DNA of 64,000 nt from UBA1447 sp964612185 (GCA_964612185.1 CAZTCR010000010.1:24268-88267), one strand, 5' to 3'; shown: positions 47,222 to 56,526, counted from the first letter of the stretch. Notes: generated by a model from the letters alone, not told the origin. Translations and numbers: made by a program.

Positions 47222-49327
47222 GTGGAAAAAATTACTCTCCTGGCGCCGGTCGGCGCAGCAGTGGCATTGATATTTGCCGCAGTACTTGCACTAAGGGTAC
47301 TGAAAATGCCGCAAGGCAACGACTTAATGATTAAAATCTCCATGGCAATCCGCAAGGGCGCAAATGCTTATCTGAAAATCCAGTACCGCGGGGTAGCACT
47401 TTTTTTTGGCGGGATGTTCATTCTGCTCGGGATTTTGGCATACTATAAACTTTTAACACCGTTCGTGCCTTTCGCGTTTTTAACCGGAGGCTTTTTTTCC
47501 GGCCTTTCGGGCTTTATCGGGATGAAAATCGCGACAGCTGCCAACGCCAGAACTGCCAACGCCGCAATGGGCAGCTTGAACTCCGGGCTTAAAGTCGCAT
47601 TCTCATCCGGCTCGGTGATGGGTTTTGTCGTGGTCGGCCTTGGGCTGTTAGACATCTCCGCATGGTTCTATTTTTTGAATTACTGGTATTCTTCGGTAAA
47701 AATTATCGCTGACGAGGCACTGCGCATCCAGGCGATTACTTCCGCTATGTTGACCTTCGGCATGGGTGCTTCCTCCATGGCGCTGTTTGCTCGTGTGGGC
47801 GGCGGTATCTTTACCAAGGCAGCGGATGTCGGCGCGGACCTTGTCGGCAAGGTGGAAGCCGGTATACCGGAGGATGACCCGCGCAACCCGGCTGTTATCG
47901 CGGACAATGTGGGTGATAATGTCGGCGATGTGGCAGGCATGGGCGCTGACCTTTATGAATCCTATGTCGGCTCCATTGTTTCCACCGGTGCGCTTGCGGT
48001 TGCGGCGGGGTTTGGCTTCCGGGGTGTTACAATCCCCATGGTAATGGCGGCTATCGGTATTCTCGCCTCCATACTCGGTACTTTCTTTGTGAAAACCAAA
48101 GAGAGCGCGGACCAAAAGCACCTGCTTTCGGCACTCAGGCGCGGCGTTTGGATCAGCGCGTTTGTGATTGCCATCGCGGCTTTCCCGCTTGTCTACTATA
48201 TGCTTGGCAGGGAACACATCGGCGTATACGGCGCGGTGTTGTCCGGTTTGATGGCGGGTATCTTGATCGGTTATTTTACAGAGTTTTACACATCCGACAC
48301 TTACAAGCCAACCAAAAATCTCGCAAAGGCATCACAGACCGGACCCGCTACCATCATCATCGGCGGTCTTTCACTCGGTATGCTCTCCACCGTATTTCCT
48401 GTGTTGGTGGTGTGCGTTTCGATTTATGTCAGCTTTCGAGTGTCCGGCGGGGCACAGAGCTTTGATGCCGGCCTGTTCGGCATCGGTCTTTCCGCGGTTG
48501 GTATGCTTTCAACCTTGGGGATAACCCTCGCGACGGATGCTTATGGTCCGGTGGCGGACAATGCGGGCGGGATTGCCGAAATGGCACACCTTGACAAAGA
48601 AGTGAGAAACCGTACAGACGCGCTTGATTCGCTCGGCAATACCACGGCGGCAACCGGCAAAGGATTTGCTATCGGTTCCGCGGCGCTTACAGCACTCGCG
48701 CTCATCGCGTCCTATGTGGATCAAATCAAGATAATCAAGCCTGAATTTGTCTTTAATCTGAACATCACCAACCCGAATGTTTTAATCGGTTTATTTGTCG
48801 GCGGAATGCTGCCGTTCTTGTTTTCATCCCTGACGATGAATGCTGTCGGCCGCGCGGCGATGAGCATTGTGTTTGAAGTCAGGCGGCAGTTTAAAGAAAT
48901 CGTCGGGTTAATGAATGGCGAAGCGGAGCCGGATTATGAAAAATGCGTGGCAATCTGCACAAAAGCAGCCCAAAAGGAAATGGTCGTTCCGGCGTTGCTT
49001 GCCGTTATCTTTCCGCTTGGCGTCGGATTCCTGCTCGGGGTCAACGGTGTTGCCGGTATGCTTGCGGGCGCCACAGCCACAGGTTTCATTTTAGCGGTTA
49101 TGATGGCAAACTCCGGGGGCGCCTGGGACAATGCCAAAAAGTATATTGAATCCGGCGAACTCGGCGGCAAGGGGAGCGACGCGCATAAAGCGGCCGTTGT
49201 GGGCGACACGGTCGGTGACCCGTTTAAGGACACCGCAGGCCCGTCCATTAACATCTTAATCAAACTGCTTTCCATGGCATCCATCGTATTCGCGGCGCTG
49301 ATTGTCAAATTTTCACTTATTCAGTAG
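47222..49327 (+). CDS. hppA: Membrane-bound pyrophosphatase (H+ or Na+ pump)
   Basis: A 701-residue membrane protein with about 16 helices. The pyrophosphate site is evident: GGGIFTKAADVGADLVGKVE, then DDPRNPAVIADNVGDNVGDVAGMGADLYES, and near the end KAAVVGDTVGDPFKDTAGPS. The block LGNTTAATGKGFAIGSAALTA carries Ala rather than Lys after NTT, which marks the K+-dependent subgroup. Whether it pumps Na+ or H+ cannot be decided by eye. Energy conservation by pyrophosphate fits an anaerobe. The start is GTG with GGGGGAA upstream. Confidence 0.95.
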   Translation: MEKITLLAPVGAAVALIFAAVLALRVLKMPQGNDLMIKISMAIRKGANAYLKIQYRGVALFFGGMFILLGILAYYKLLTPFVPFAFLTGGFFSGLSGFIGMKIATAANARTANAAMGSLNSGLKVAFSSGSVMGFVVVGLGLLDISAWFYFLNYWYSSVKIIADEALRIQAITSAMLTFGMGASSMALFARVGGGIFTKAADVGADLVGKVEAGIPEDDPRNPAVIADNVGDNVGDVAGMGADLYESYVGSIVSTGALAVAAGFGFRGVTIPMVMAAIGILASILGTFFVKTKESADQKHLLSALRRGVWISAFVIAIAAFPLVYYMLGREHIGVYGAVLSGLMAGILIGYFTEFYTSDTYKPTKNLAKASQTGPATIIIGGLSLGMLSTVFPVLVVCVSIYVSFRVSGGAQSFDAGLFGIGLSAVGMLSTLGITLATDAYGPVADNAGGIAEMAHLDKEVRNRTDALDSLGNTTAATGKGFAIGSAALTALALIASYVDQIKIIKPEFVFNLNITNPNVLIGLFVGGMLPFLFSSLTMNAVGRAAMSIVFEVRRQFKEIVGLMNGEAEPDYEKCVAICTKAAQKEMVVPALLAVIFPLGVGFLLGVNGVAGMLAGATATGFILAVMMANSGGAWDNAKKYIESGELGGKGSDAHKAAVVGDTVGDPFKDTAGPSINILIKLLSMASIVFAALIVKFSLIQ

Positions 49328-49343
49328 AACACTTCAGCGAATG

Positions 49344-49396
49344 AACGGCTTGCTTTGTGGGCTGAGAACCAGCTTCCATCGCAAGCCGTATTTTTT
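49344..49396 (+). terminator. Terminator of hppA
   Basis: ACGGCTTGC and GCAAGCCGT form a 9-bp stem around a loop with an inner GCTG/CAGC pair; a six-T run follows. Confidence 0.85.
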
Positions 49397-49411
49397 GTAA
49401 TTGACATAATC

Positions 49412-49440
49412 TTTGACTTTTTATCGTAAAAATGATACAA
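49412..49440 (+). promoter_or_regulatory. Promoter of the DEAD-box helicase gene
   Basis: TTGACT (49412-49417), 17-nt spacer, TACAAT (49435-49440), 32 nt before the start codon. Confidence 0.7.
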
Positions 49441-49472
49441 TTCGTTCGGCAAAAAAATATTAAGGAGAAAAG

Positions 49473-50780
49473 ATGCAATTTAAAGACCTGAACATCAACC
49501 CCGTCATCTTAGCCGCGCTTAAAAGCGAAGGCTATACCGAGCCTACACCGATACAGGTGCAGGCCATACCACCCGTACTCGAAGGCCGGGATTTATTGGG
49601 CTGCGCGCAGACCGGTACCGGTAAAACGGCAGCGTTCGCTGTGCCGACCATCCAACTGCTCAACGGGGAAAAAATCAACCCGACGCTCAAACGCAGAATC
49701 CGGGCGCTGGTCCTCACACCGACAAGGGAGCTTGCCGTGCAAATTTTTGATAGTTTCTGCACCTACGGGCGCAACACCCCGCTGCGTTACTGTGTCATAT
49801 TCGGCGGCGTGTCCCAAAAGCCGTCCGAAATCCAACTGAGAAACGGTGTGGATGTGCTGATTGCCACCCCGGGCAGGCTCAACGATTTAATCAATCAGGG
49901 CATTGTTGATTTACAGTACATCAAGATTTTCATTTTGGATGAAGCGGACCGGATGCTGGACATGGGCTTCATCAACGATGTAAAAAAAGTTATCGCGAAA
50001 ACGCCGCCGGTGAAGCAGACCCTGCTTTTTTCCGCGACCATCCCACCGGAAATTTCCAAAATGTCGAACTCGCTGTTATCAAATCCGGTTAAAATATCCG
50101 TTACGCCGGAATCCCCGACGGTGGACATGATTGACCAGTCCATGTATTTTGTGGACAAAGTCAACAAGCGTGATTTGCTTTTGTATGTATTGAAAAATAA
50201 TGCCGTTACCTCGGCATTGGTTTTTACACGCACCAAACACGGGGCGGACAAGGTTGTGAAAGACCTCATCGGTGCCGGCATCAACGCAGCCGCGATTCAC
50301 GGTAACAAATCCCAGAACGCCCGCCAGGCGGCGCTCAATGATTTTAAAGCCAAGCGTACGCGTGTGCTGGTTGCAACGGACATCGCCGCCAGAGGTATCG
50401 ACATCGATGAACTATCGCATGTAATCAATTATGAACTGCCGGAAGTGCCGGAAACCTATGTGCATCGTATCGGCCGCACCGGGCGTGCAGGGCTTGGCGG
50501 TACGGCAATTTCGTTCTGCGATTTCGGGGAAAAGGCGCTGCTCAAGGACATTGAAAAGCTTATCGGTAAAACCGTGCCGGTGGTGGAAGACCACCCGTAC
50601 CCGCTGATGATCACAACTATTCTGCCAAAGCCGCCCCAGCAACCCCGCCGGCCGAGGCCGCAGTCAATGCAGGGGCAGCAGGGAACCGGCAAGCCGGACC
50701 AGCAGCGGCGTTCGGATAAATTTACGAAATCATCAAACAGTAAGTCGCAATCAAGCAGAAGAAATAATGATTACTATTAG
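49473..50780 (+). CDS. DEAD-box RNA helicase
   Basis: A 435-residue helicase with the complete motif set: Q motif (GYTEPTPIQVQAIP), I (AQTGTGKT), Ia (PTREL), Ib (TPGR), II (DEAD), III (SAT), V (TDIAARGIDI) and VI (HRIGRTGRAG). A short basic, Gln/Ser/Arg-rich tail (PQQPRRPRPQSMQGQQ onwards) replaces the specific RNA-binding domain of DbpA/CsdA. Probably an RhlE-type remodeller of ribosomal or messenger RNA, often cold-induced. AAGGAG before ATG; own promoter and terminator. Confidence 0.93.
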   Translation: MQFKDLNINPVILAALKSEGYTEPTPIQVQAIPPVLEGRDLLGCAQTGTGKTAAFAVPTIQLLNGEKINPTLKRRIRALVLTPTRELAVQIFDSFCTYGRNTPLRYCVIFGGVSQKPSEIQLRNGVDVLIATPGRLNDLINQGIVDLQYIKIFILDEADRMLDMGFINDVKKVIAKTPPVKQTLLFSATIPPEISKMSNSLLSNPVKISVTPESPTVDMIDQSMYFVDKVNKRDLLLYVLKNNAVTSALVFTRTKHGADKVVKDLIGAGINAAAIHGNKSQNARQAALNDFKAKRTRVLVATDIAARGIDIDELSHVINYELPEVPETYVHRIGRTGRAGLGGTAISFCDFGEKALLKDIEKLIGKTVPVVEDHPYPLMITTILPKPPQQPRRPRPQSMQGQQGTGKPDQQRRSDKFTKSSNSKSQSSRRNNDYY

Positions 50781-50851
50781 ATAGCAGATGTATTCAGTAA
50801 AAGCAGCTTGTCTGCAACGATTCGGCAAGCGAAAGGCTAATATGACAAAAG

Positions 50852-50899
50852 ACGGAGTTTTGACATTCAAGTTAAGTCAAAACTCCGTTCATTTTTTTT
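50852..50899 (+). terminator. Terminator of the helicase gene
   Basis: A perfect 13-bp stem (ACGGAGTTTTGAC with GTCAAAACTCCGT) and an eight-T run, about 70 nt after the stop codon. Confidence 0.9.
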
Positions 50900-50931
50900 C
50901 ACAATCTGAAGACACAAAGAGTCAGATCAAA

Positions 50932-51609
50932 TCATTTTTTCTCTCTTTTGAAGCACATGAACCAGTCCAAGCAGTACTGATCGTCTGCTTTTGATTCCAT
51001 TCTCTCTTTTGCTGTGCCGCAGGAACCTGCTGTTGGTACGATGGTATCGTCACCCGGCCTCCAGTTGGCGGGGGTTGCGACCTTGTCTTTGTCCGCCTTT
51101 TGCAGGGCAAGGATAATCCGTTTGATTTCGTCAAAATTTCTGCCCATGGATAGGGGATAGTAGAGGATTGTTCTGATCTTCCCTTCGGGGTCAATGACGA
51201 ATACTGCCCTGACGGCTTGCGTATTGGACTGCCCCGGTTGAATCATACCGTACTTTCTCGCGACATCCATGCGAATGTCCTCGATCAGCGGGAACTTAAC
51301 CTCGACATTTTTCATGCCGTTCCACTCAAGTTCTTGAATTTTACGCAGCCACGCGATGTGCGCATACAAGGAGTCTACGGAAAGGCCGACAAGCTCGGTG
51401 TTGAGCGCCTTGAATTCATCTGCCATGGTCGCGAAGGTCATGAATTCTGTGGTGCATACGGGCGTAAAATCCGCCGGATGGGAGAAAAGAATAACCCATT
51501 TGCCTGCATAGTCTTCCGGGAAACTAATGTTTCCCTGCGTGGTTACCGCTGTAAAAGCGGGTGCCGGTTCGCCTATCAAGGGCATTCTGTTCGTGGTGTT
51601 TTCTTCCAT
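50932..51609 (-). CDS. Peroxiredoxin (Prx6-type)
   Basis: A 225-residue thiol peroxidase. The peroxidatic site is SHPADFTPVCTTEFMTFA, the second conserved block is VGLSVDSLYAHIAWLRKI, and the C-terminal extension of about 40 residues beyond the AhpC core (NWRPGDDTIVPTAGSCGTAKER) with additional cysteines (GSCGT, QYCLDWFMCF) is typical of the Prx6/1-Cys group. It removes peroxides and suits the adjacent iron-sulfur gene block on the same strand. GGAGG lies 9 nt before the ATG. Confidence 0.92.
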   Translation of the reverse strand: MEENTTNRMPLIGEPAPAFTAVTTQGNISFPEDYAGKWVILFSHPADFTPVCTTEFMTFATMADEFKALNTELVGLSVDSLYAHIAWLRKIQELEWNGMKNVEVKFPLIEDIRMDVARKYGMIQPGQSNTQAVRAVFVIDPEGKIRTILYYPLSMGRNFDEIKRIILALQKADKDKVATPANWRPGDDTIVPTAGSCGTAKERMESKADDQYCLDWFMCFKREKK

Positions 51610-51730
51610 TTTTCTTTACCTCCTTCAATTTTATCAACAACGCTTCAAGGCGCGTCGCGTCTAATGAGTTCATTATATAGATTGTTGGTCTTGTTTACCG
51701 TGATAAAGTCACAGAGCGCGAAAATGGCTG

Positions 51731-52087
51731 TCAGCCCGAACATGTATCGTGGTGCTGATGCTCGTGGCAAACAGACCCCGTGGATTTAAGCTTGCCATCC
51801 AGGTAGGCTTGCGCGGCCCCTTGAGCTTCTCCGCTTGCTCCTGTTATGACCTCGATACCTTTTTCGTTGAATATTTCCACCGCGCCGCCGCCCATTCCGC
51901 CGGAAATGATGACATTGACGCCCAAATCATTCAGGAAGTTCGGCAGGAAGCCGGGTCTGTGACCGGGATTGGGGATGGTTTTTGTTGATGTGATTTTTCC
52001 GTCTTCTGCCTCGAAAATAATAAAGTTTTCGCAATGACCGAAATGCCCCGTGACCATTTTACCCTCGCTTGCTACTGCTATTTTCAT
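51731..52087 (-). CDS. NifX/NifB-type dinitrogenase cofactor domain protein, copy 1
   Basis: A 118-residue single-domain protein of the NifX/NafY/VnfX-like fold: MKIAVASEGKMVTGHFGHCENF at the N-terminus, VNVIISGGMGGGAVEIFNEKGIEV in the middle, and a His/Cys-rich end (CHEHQHHDTCSG) that could hold metal. Nitrogenase genes are absent, so it likely handles an iron-sulfur or other metal cluster as part of the block that ends here. It overlaps the preceding gene by 4 nt (ATGA). Last gene of the minus-strand block. Confidence 0.88.
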   Translation of the reverse strand: MKIAVASEGKMVTGHFGHCENFIIFEAEDGKITSTKTIPNPGHRPGFLPNFLNDLGVNVIISGGMGGGAVEIFNEKGIEVITGASGEAQGAAQAYLDGKLKSTGSVCHEHQHHDTCSG

Positions 52088-52551
52088 GATTCTTCCTCCG
52101 TTTTTTCATTTTCGATTAATTCGTCTAACATTTTGCCGGCGTTCTCAATGAGCTGCGCGCACCGCCGGTGCTGATAATAATCTGCCGTGCGTTTGTCCGG
52201 TACTGGCCCCTGCTGAGCATCGCCGAGTTCCAGCAGATCCCGGCAGATAATCGAGCCGTTTTCTTCTTTGAAACGCCTGGCGAGGGATTGAATCAGTTCA
52301 TAGTGCTTTGCCTTGGTTTCGTCATCGTTCGGGCTTGTGTAGCCGTATTTCAGCCCGGTAACCATAAACATACCGGTGACGGCGCCGCAAACCTCACGCA
52401 GCCTGCCCATGCCGCCGCCGAAGGAGGATGCGAGCTTAACCGACTGCTCAAAATCCATAGCCGTTTCATCGCAGTAAGCGCAGAGAACGGACTGCGCACA
52501 GTTGTATCCATCCAAAAAAAAGTCCTTTGCCTTTTCAGCGCGTGGTTCCAA
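52084..52551 (-). CDS. C_GCAxxG_C_C family redox protein
   Basis: A 155-residue protein with the family's cysteine pattern: GYNCAQSVLCAY near the N-terminus, FGGGMGRLREVCGAVTGMFM (the GCAxxG-like block, here CGAVTG), then SIICRDLL and a final RRCAQLIE. Such proteins are thought to hold a metal or cluster through the spaced cysteines; the function is unknown. The TTG at 52551 is chosen because AAGGAG lies 8 nt upstream; a longer frame would overlap mrp. It is coupled to the NifX-like gene. Confidence 0.85.
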   Translation of the reverse strand: MEPRAEKAKDFFLDGYNCAQSVLCAYCDETAMDFEQSVKLASSFGGGMGRLREVCGAVTGMFMVTGLKYGYTSPNDDETKAKHYELIQSLARRFKEENGSIICRDLLELGDAQQGPVPDKRTADYYQHRRCAQLIENAGKMLDELIENEKTEEES

Positions 52552-52564
52552 GTCGATTGCTCCT

Positions 52565-53398
52565 TTACAGCATTTTTGCCAGTACATCGCCGACCGGTTC
52601 CAGCCACGCTACATCGAACAGTTCAATCATCCCGCTGTCACAGGCTGCGGCCAGTTTTGGGTCGATGGGCATTTTGGCAAGCACATTAATGCCGTGCTTT
52701 GCCGCGGTCTCTTCTAAATGGCTTTCGCCGAATATCTTATATTCCGTTCCGGTATCCGGCGCTTTAAAGTAGGACATATTTTCGATTATGCCGACAACCG
52801 GAATGTTCATCATCTCTGCCATTTTTACCGCTTTTGAAACGATCATGGACACCAGCTCCTGCGGGGAAGTGATAATGATAATGCCATCAACGGGAACGCT
52901 CTGGAAAACAGTCAGCGCCACATCGCCGGTGCCGGGCGGCATGTCAATAAACAGGAAATCAACTTCGCCCCAGATGACATCTGTCCAGAACTGTTTGACG
53001 GTGTTGCCGATAATCGGTCCGCGCCAGACAACAGGGTCTGTATCGTTTTCCAGCAGGAGGTTGACGGACATGATTTCAATACCGGTTTTGCTTGTTACGG
53101 GGAACAGCCCAATTTCGCTGCCCTGTGCTTTTTCTTTTAACCCGAAAGACTTTGGGATGGACGGGCCGGTAATATCCGCATCCAGGATGGCGGCATTGTA
53201 ACCCATTCTCTTCATCGTGACAGCAAGCAGCGAGGTGACCATGGATTTACCCACACCGCCTTTGCCGCTCACAACGCCGATAACCTTTTTAATCTTGCTT
53301 AGTTCGTGTGCCTGTGCGGAAAAATCATTTTTGGTTTCTTCCCTGTCCGCGCACTCGGTTGAACAACCGCCGCAGTTGTGGTCGCAATTTTCGCTCAT
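52565..53398 (-). CDS. Mrp/NBP35-type iron-sulfur cluster carrier ATPase
   Basis: A 277-residue P-loop protein. An N-terminal Cys motif, ENCDHNCGGCSTECAD, precedes the deviant Walker A VVSGKGGVGKS with the MinD-type signature lysine, then LDADITGPSIPKSFG and IDMPPGTGDVALTV. Such proteins bind and transfer Fe-S clusters, often as dimers. The usual CxxC before the C-terminus is not evident; the N-terminal cysteines may substitute. Start at 53398 has AAAGGA upstream. Confidence 0.9.
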   Translation of the reverse strand: MSENCDHNCGGCSTECADREETKNDFSAQAHELSKIKKVIGVVSGKGGVGKSMVTSLLAVTMKRMGYNAAILDADITGPSIPKSFGLKEKAQGSEIGLFPVTSKTGIEIMSVNLLLENDTDPVVWRGPIIGNTVKQFWTDVIWGEVDFLFIDMPPGTGDVALTVFQSVPVDGIIIITSPQELVSMIVSKAVKMAEMMNIPVVGIIENMSYFKAPDTGTEYKIFGESHLEETAAKHGINVLAKMPIDPKLAAACDSGMIELFDVAWLEPVGDVLAKML

Positions 53399-53445
53399 TT
53401 TTTTACATCCTTTCATATATGCAGAATGTTTTGACCGTGACCGGA

Positions 53446-53488
53446 AAGTGAACTTTGTTCACTTGAGCAGATTCGCACTTTGATTATA
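53446..53488 (-). promoter_or_regulatory. Possible promoter and operator of mrp
   Basis: On the minus strand a TATAAT (53483-53488) without clear -35 is followed by the perfect inverted repeat AAGTGAAC-TTT-GTTCACTT (53446-53464), placed near the expected start of transcription. Confidence 0.5.
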
Positions 53489-53509
53489 GTGCCATGGTCA
53501 AAACTCCCT

Positions 53510-53531
53510 GTTTGAAAATTTATTTTCAAAC
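53510..53531. repeat. 10-bp inverted repeat downstream of the MBL gene
   Basis: GTTTGAAAAT-TT-ATTTTCAAAC is perfect. It lies 12 nt after the MBL gene stop. Without a T-run it may be a pause site, an mRNA 3'-end structure or part of the mrp control region. Confidence 0.5.
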
Positions 53532-53543
53532 TTGCTCCATTTG

Positions 53544-54368
53544 TTAAATGTTTATTTGATTTCCGGTTGACAGATAATCAATTTTGTCCGTCATGACGGT
53601 TTTCAAGCTGTTATAGGCGGCCATCCCCGTGCAATGGCAAGTATAGTATTTAGAGCCGGTTAGCAGAAGATATCTGCCGATTGCGTTGACGGTATCTTCG
53701 TCCTCACTGCCGCCGGAGGCTTTGTTGTACAAATGGAACCCGCCGACGACATGATCGGGGTAACATCCCTTCAGGTCGTGAAAGCTTTCAACAATATTGA
53801 TAATCCCTTTATGGGCGCAACCGGCGATCAGTATGGTTTTGCCGTTTTCGGTTAAGATGAGGTTTTGCTCATGACTGAAATTGTCCGGTATAAAACTATC
53901 GCCGGTTTTTTCAAACAAATCGCTGTTGCCCGCAGGCAGAAGGGTTTGACCGGTAACGGAGGAAAAAATTTCTATCCCGTCTTCAACCGCTAAATAACCG
54001 CCGGTGAATACAAAGCGTTCAACGAAAGGGAGCGTTTTGTCCAAACCAATATATTCTTTCGGCGCATTCGCCCTGTTCGCGTAGTATTCGCCGAACGATT
54101 TAATGTTTGTATATATAGGCGATTTGGTATTCAGCTTCAAAAATGTTCGCAATCCGCCGCCATGGTCATAGTGACCGTGTGAAAGAATGCAAAGGTCTAT
54201 CTGCGTCAAATCCACACCCAATTTTACAGCATTTTCGGCAAAAAGGGAACCTTGCCCGGTATCAAACAACAATTGATGTTTTTTTGTTTCAATATATAGG
54301 CTTAAGCCGTGCTCGCTGACGAGGTTTTCAACATGAGATTCATTTTCGGCCAAAGCGGTTATTCGCAT
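53544..54368 (-). CDS. MBL-fold metallohydrolase
   Basis: A 274-residue metallo-beta-lactamase-fold enzyme with the metal motif LSHGHYDHGGGLRTF (H-x-H-x-D-H), a GCAHKGIINIVE histidine block and a late GGFHLY. The layout resembles the dihydropteroate-synthase-like MBL group often linked to methanopterin-type or cluster-related genes. The GTG-led longer frame is rejected: the ATG at 54368 has AGAGGTG. It overlaps the upstream ATPase gene by 10 nt. Confidence 0.85.
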   Translation of the reverse strand: MRITALAENESHVENLVSEHGLSLYIETKKHQLLFDTGQGSLFAENAVKLGVDLTQIDLCILSHGHYDHGGGLRTFLKLNTKSPIYTNIKSFGEYYANRANAPKEYIGLDKTLPFVERFVFTGGYLAVEDGIEIFSSVTGQTLLPAGNSDLFEKTGDSFIPDNFSHEQNLILTENGKTILIAGCAHKGIINIVESFHDLKGCYPDHVVGGFHLYNKASGGSEDEDTVNAIGRYLLLTGSKYYTCHCTGMAAYNSLKTVMTDKIDYLSTGNQINI

Positions 54369-55246
54369 TTTTCGCACCTCTTCTTCGATTCAAAAAGCAA
54401 CTCGACGGTTCTTTTATAAACATCTCTTACCGCGCGGCCAGATGAACAGTCAATTTCAGTTATGTTTTTACCATTGTTAACAGCTTTGATCGCCAGGGGG
54501 TCGAACGGTATTTTGCCAACAAAATCAACTCCGGCATTGCTGCAATAAACTTCAATATGTTGAGTATTCATCTTGTTGATATCATACTTATTGATACATA
54601 CGGCAAGCCGAACACCGAAGCTTTTGGCAGTTTTGATGATTCTTTCCATATCGCTGATGCCCGAAACCGAGGGTTCCGCAACAATCAGCACCATATCTGC
54701 CCCGCTGATGGATGCGATAACCGGGCAGCCGATACCGGGAGAACCGTCGATGACTGCAAAATCGGCATGAGCGGCGGCGGAAAGCATCTGTTTTTTCACC
54801 TCGGAAACCAGTTTGCCGGAATTGCCGCTGCCCATTTTAAGCTGAGCGGTGGAGAAAACAGAATCATTAGAATACAGAATCAGTTCACCGGATACTGCGG
54901 GGGTCATCGTTATCGCACCGGCCGGGCATACATATTCACAGACGCCACAGCCTTCGCACGCAAATGGGTCAACCGTATAATTGCTTTCGTTATCAATTGC
55001 GCCAAATCGGCAGCTTTGCCTGCAAAAATCACAGCGGACACATAAGTTGGTGTCAATACTTGCTTTGGGCATCCCGTAAAAATCGGATTTTTCACCTTGT
55101 GCCTGCTGCGTCATAATCAAATGAAGGTTTGGCGCGTCCACATCACAGTCCGCATAAGCTTTTGCAGCGGATAGTTTGATAAAAGCGCCGGCGAGCGTTG
55201 TTTTGCCTGTGCCGCCTTTACCGCTTAGGATTAATAGTTGTACCAT
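54359..55246 (-). CDS. MinD-superfamily ATPase with inserted ferredoxin domain, copy 2
   Basis: A 295-residue P-loop protein. MVQLLILSGKGGTGKTTLAGAF is a deviant Walker A; residues about 60-120 carry two 4Fe-4S motifs, CVRCDFCRQSCRFGAID and CEGCGVCEYVCPAG; VIDGSPGIGCPVIASISGAD is the switch II region. Probably an ATP-driven cluster loading or assembly factor. It overlaps the copy in front by 29 nt (coupled). Confidence 0.88.
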   Translation of the reverse strand: MVQLLILSGKGGTGKTTLAGAFIKLSAAKAYADCDVDAPNLHLIMTQQAQGEKSDFYGMPKASIDTNLCVRCDFCRQSCRFGAIDNESNYTVDPFACEGCGVCEYVCPAGAITMTPAVSGELILYSNDSVFSTAQLKMGSGNSGKLVSEVKKQMLSAAAHADFAVIDGSPGIGCPVIASISGADMVLIVAEPSVSGISDMERIIKTAKSFGVRLAVCINKYDINKMNTQHIEVYCSNAGVDFVGKIPFDPLAIKAVNNGKNITEIDCSSGRAVRDVYKRTVELLFESKKRCEKCE

Positions 55247-56084
55247 GCCTTGCCTCCCTCATCACATTTTGTAGCAGTGACGAGAATATTGTTTTATATT
55301 TTTCGCTCGATCTGACTGCAATTTCAGCATTGGAATTTAAGGTGCCGAGTTCGTAATCGTAGGCGATGCGGCCTATGATTTCAATGCGTTGCTCCACGCA
55401 AAACTTCTCCGAAGGGTTTTCGCTGTCCTGGCATTTATTGAGTATGACGCCGTGCGGTTTATCGAAAAGTTTGACGAGCTCATATACCATTTTTAGATTA
55501 TGGACGCCGAACAGTGTCGGTTCCGCTACCAAAATACAGTAATCGGCATCTTTGATGTTTTCCATAACAATACAGGCACTGCCGGGCGGGCAGTCAATAA
55601 ATGTCAGGCTTGCTCTTTTTTGATTGTTTTCGCCAATCATTTTTTTTATGATCGGTATACCGGACGGCTCGCCGGTATTCAGGAATCCGGTATAAACGGT
55701 CACATTGCCCGAATCCCCCTTGTGTGTCATGCCAACGATTCTTTCTTTCTCGGCCAGCGCGTTTTCCGGGCAGACCAAAACACAGCCCCCGCAGGAGTGG
55801 CAAATATTTTCAAAAACTTTCAATTGTCCGCCCGCATAAGCCAAGGCGTTGAACTTGCAAAAGTCAACACATTGCCGGCAGCCGGTGCAAAGCGCGTTAT
55901 CCGCAAACGGGATTTTTACCTTGATTTGTTCTTCTTTTATGTTCGTGGGTTTAAAAAACAAATGACCGTTCGGTTCTTCAACATCGCAATCAATATAGAT
56001 GGATGATTTTGCCGCACAGGCTAAATTTACGCTGACCAGTGTTTTACCGGTGCCGCCTTTGCCGCTTAGCACAGCGATTTTCAT
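55218..56084 (-). CDS. MinD-superfamily ATPase with inserted ferredoxin domain, copy 1
   Basis: A 288-residue paralogue of the following gene with MKIAVLSGKGGTGKTLVSVN, the cluster motifs CTGCRQCVDFCKFNAL and CHSCGGCVLVCPENAL, and FIDCPPGSACIVMENIKDAD. The two may form a heterodimer, as is common in such pairs (inference). GGAGGAC lies 9 nt before the ATG. Confidence 0.88.
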   Translation of the reverse strand: MKIAVLSGKGGTGKTLVSVNLACAAKSSIYIDCDVEEPNGHLFFKPTNIKEEQIKVKIPFADNALCTGCRQCVDFCKFNALAYAGGQLKVFENICHSCGGCVLVCPENALAEKERIVGMTHKGDSGNVTVYTGFLNTGEPSGIPIIKKMIGENNQKRASLTFIDCPPGSACIVMENIKDADYCILVAEPTLFGVHNLKMVYELVKLFDKPHGVILNKCQDSENPSEKFCVEQRIEIIGRIAYDYELGTLNSNAEIAVRSSEKYKTIFSSLLQNVMREARHGTTINPKR

Positions 56085-56131
56085 AGGTACTTTTGTCCTC
56101 CCGGCGTTATTGATAATAATGCTGCGGCTTA

Positions 56132-56497
56132 TCAGCCCCCGTGGTTATGAAAACCCGTATGAATTTCATCCAGCTCCGAAAGCTTGCCGTCGAGGAATGC
56201 GTTGATGTTGTCTATTGCCGAGCCGACCCCGGTTTTGAAGATTCTTATTTTGGCTGCCTTGATAACTTCTGCCGCATTTTCACCGCAGCGGGGTGTCAGC
56301 AAAACCTCGGCCTTTTTGTCCACAATCGTTTGCGCGGCTTTTATGCCCGCACCGCCTTGGCTAGCAGCAGCACTATTGTCAACAAAGTCTGCTTGTTTCG
56401 TCTCGGTGTCATAAATAAGGAAGTAGGGGGTTCTTCCAAAAGAAATGCAAACACCTGTTTCCATGGTTTTCTCGTCAACCGGACATGCGATTTTCAT
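56132..56497 (-). CDS. NifX/NifB-type dinitrogenase cofactor domain protein, copy 2
   Basis: A 121-residue protein related to the one at 51731: MKIACPVDEKTMETGVCISFGRT, then GGAGIKAAQTIVDKKAEVLLTPRCGENAAEV with a conserved cysteine, and a short His-containing tail (HTGFHNHGG). In clostridia such proteins commonly precede paired MinD/ferredoxin ATPases. GGAGGAAA before the ATG. Confidence 0.88.
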   Translation of the reverse strand: MKIACPVDEKTMETGVCISFGRTPYFLIYDTETKQADFVDNSAAASQGGAGIKAAQTIVDKKAEVLLTPRCGENAAEVIKAAKIRIFKTGVGSAIDNINAFLDGKLSELDEIHTGFHNHGG

Positions 56498-56526
56498 TGT
56501 CTTTCCTCCGTTTCTTCATTCAGCAG

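Noticed and set aside
51731..56497. Nitrogenase cofactor (nif) locus
   Set aside because: NifX-like domains occur without nifHDK, nifE or nifN; a general metal-cluster role is more likely.
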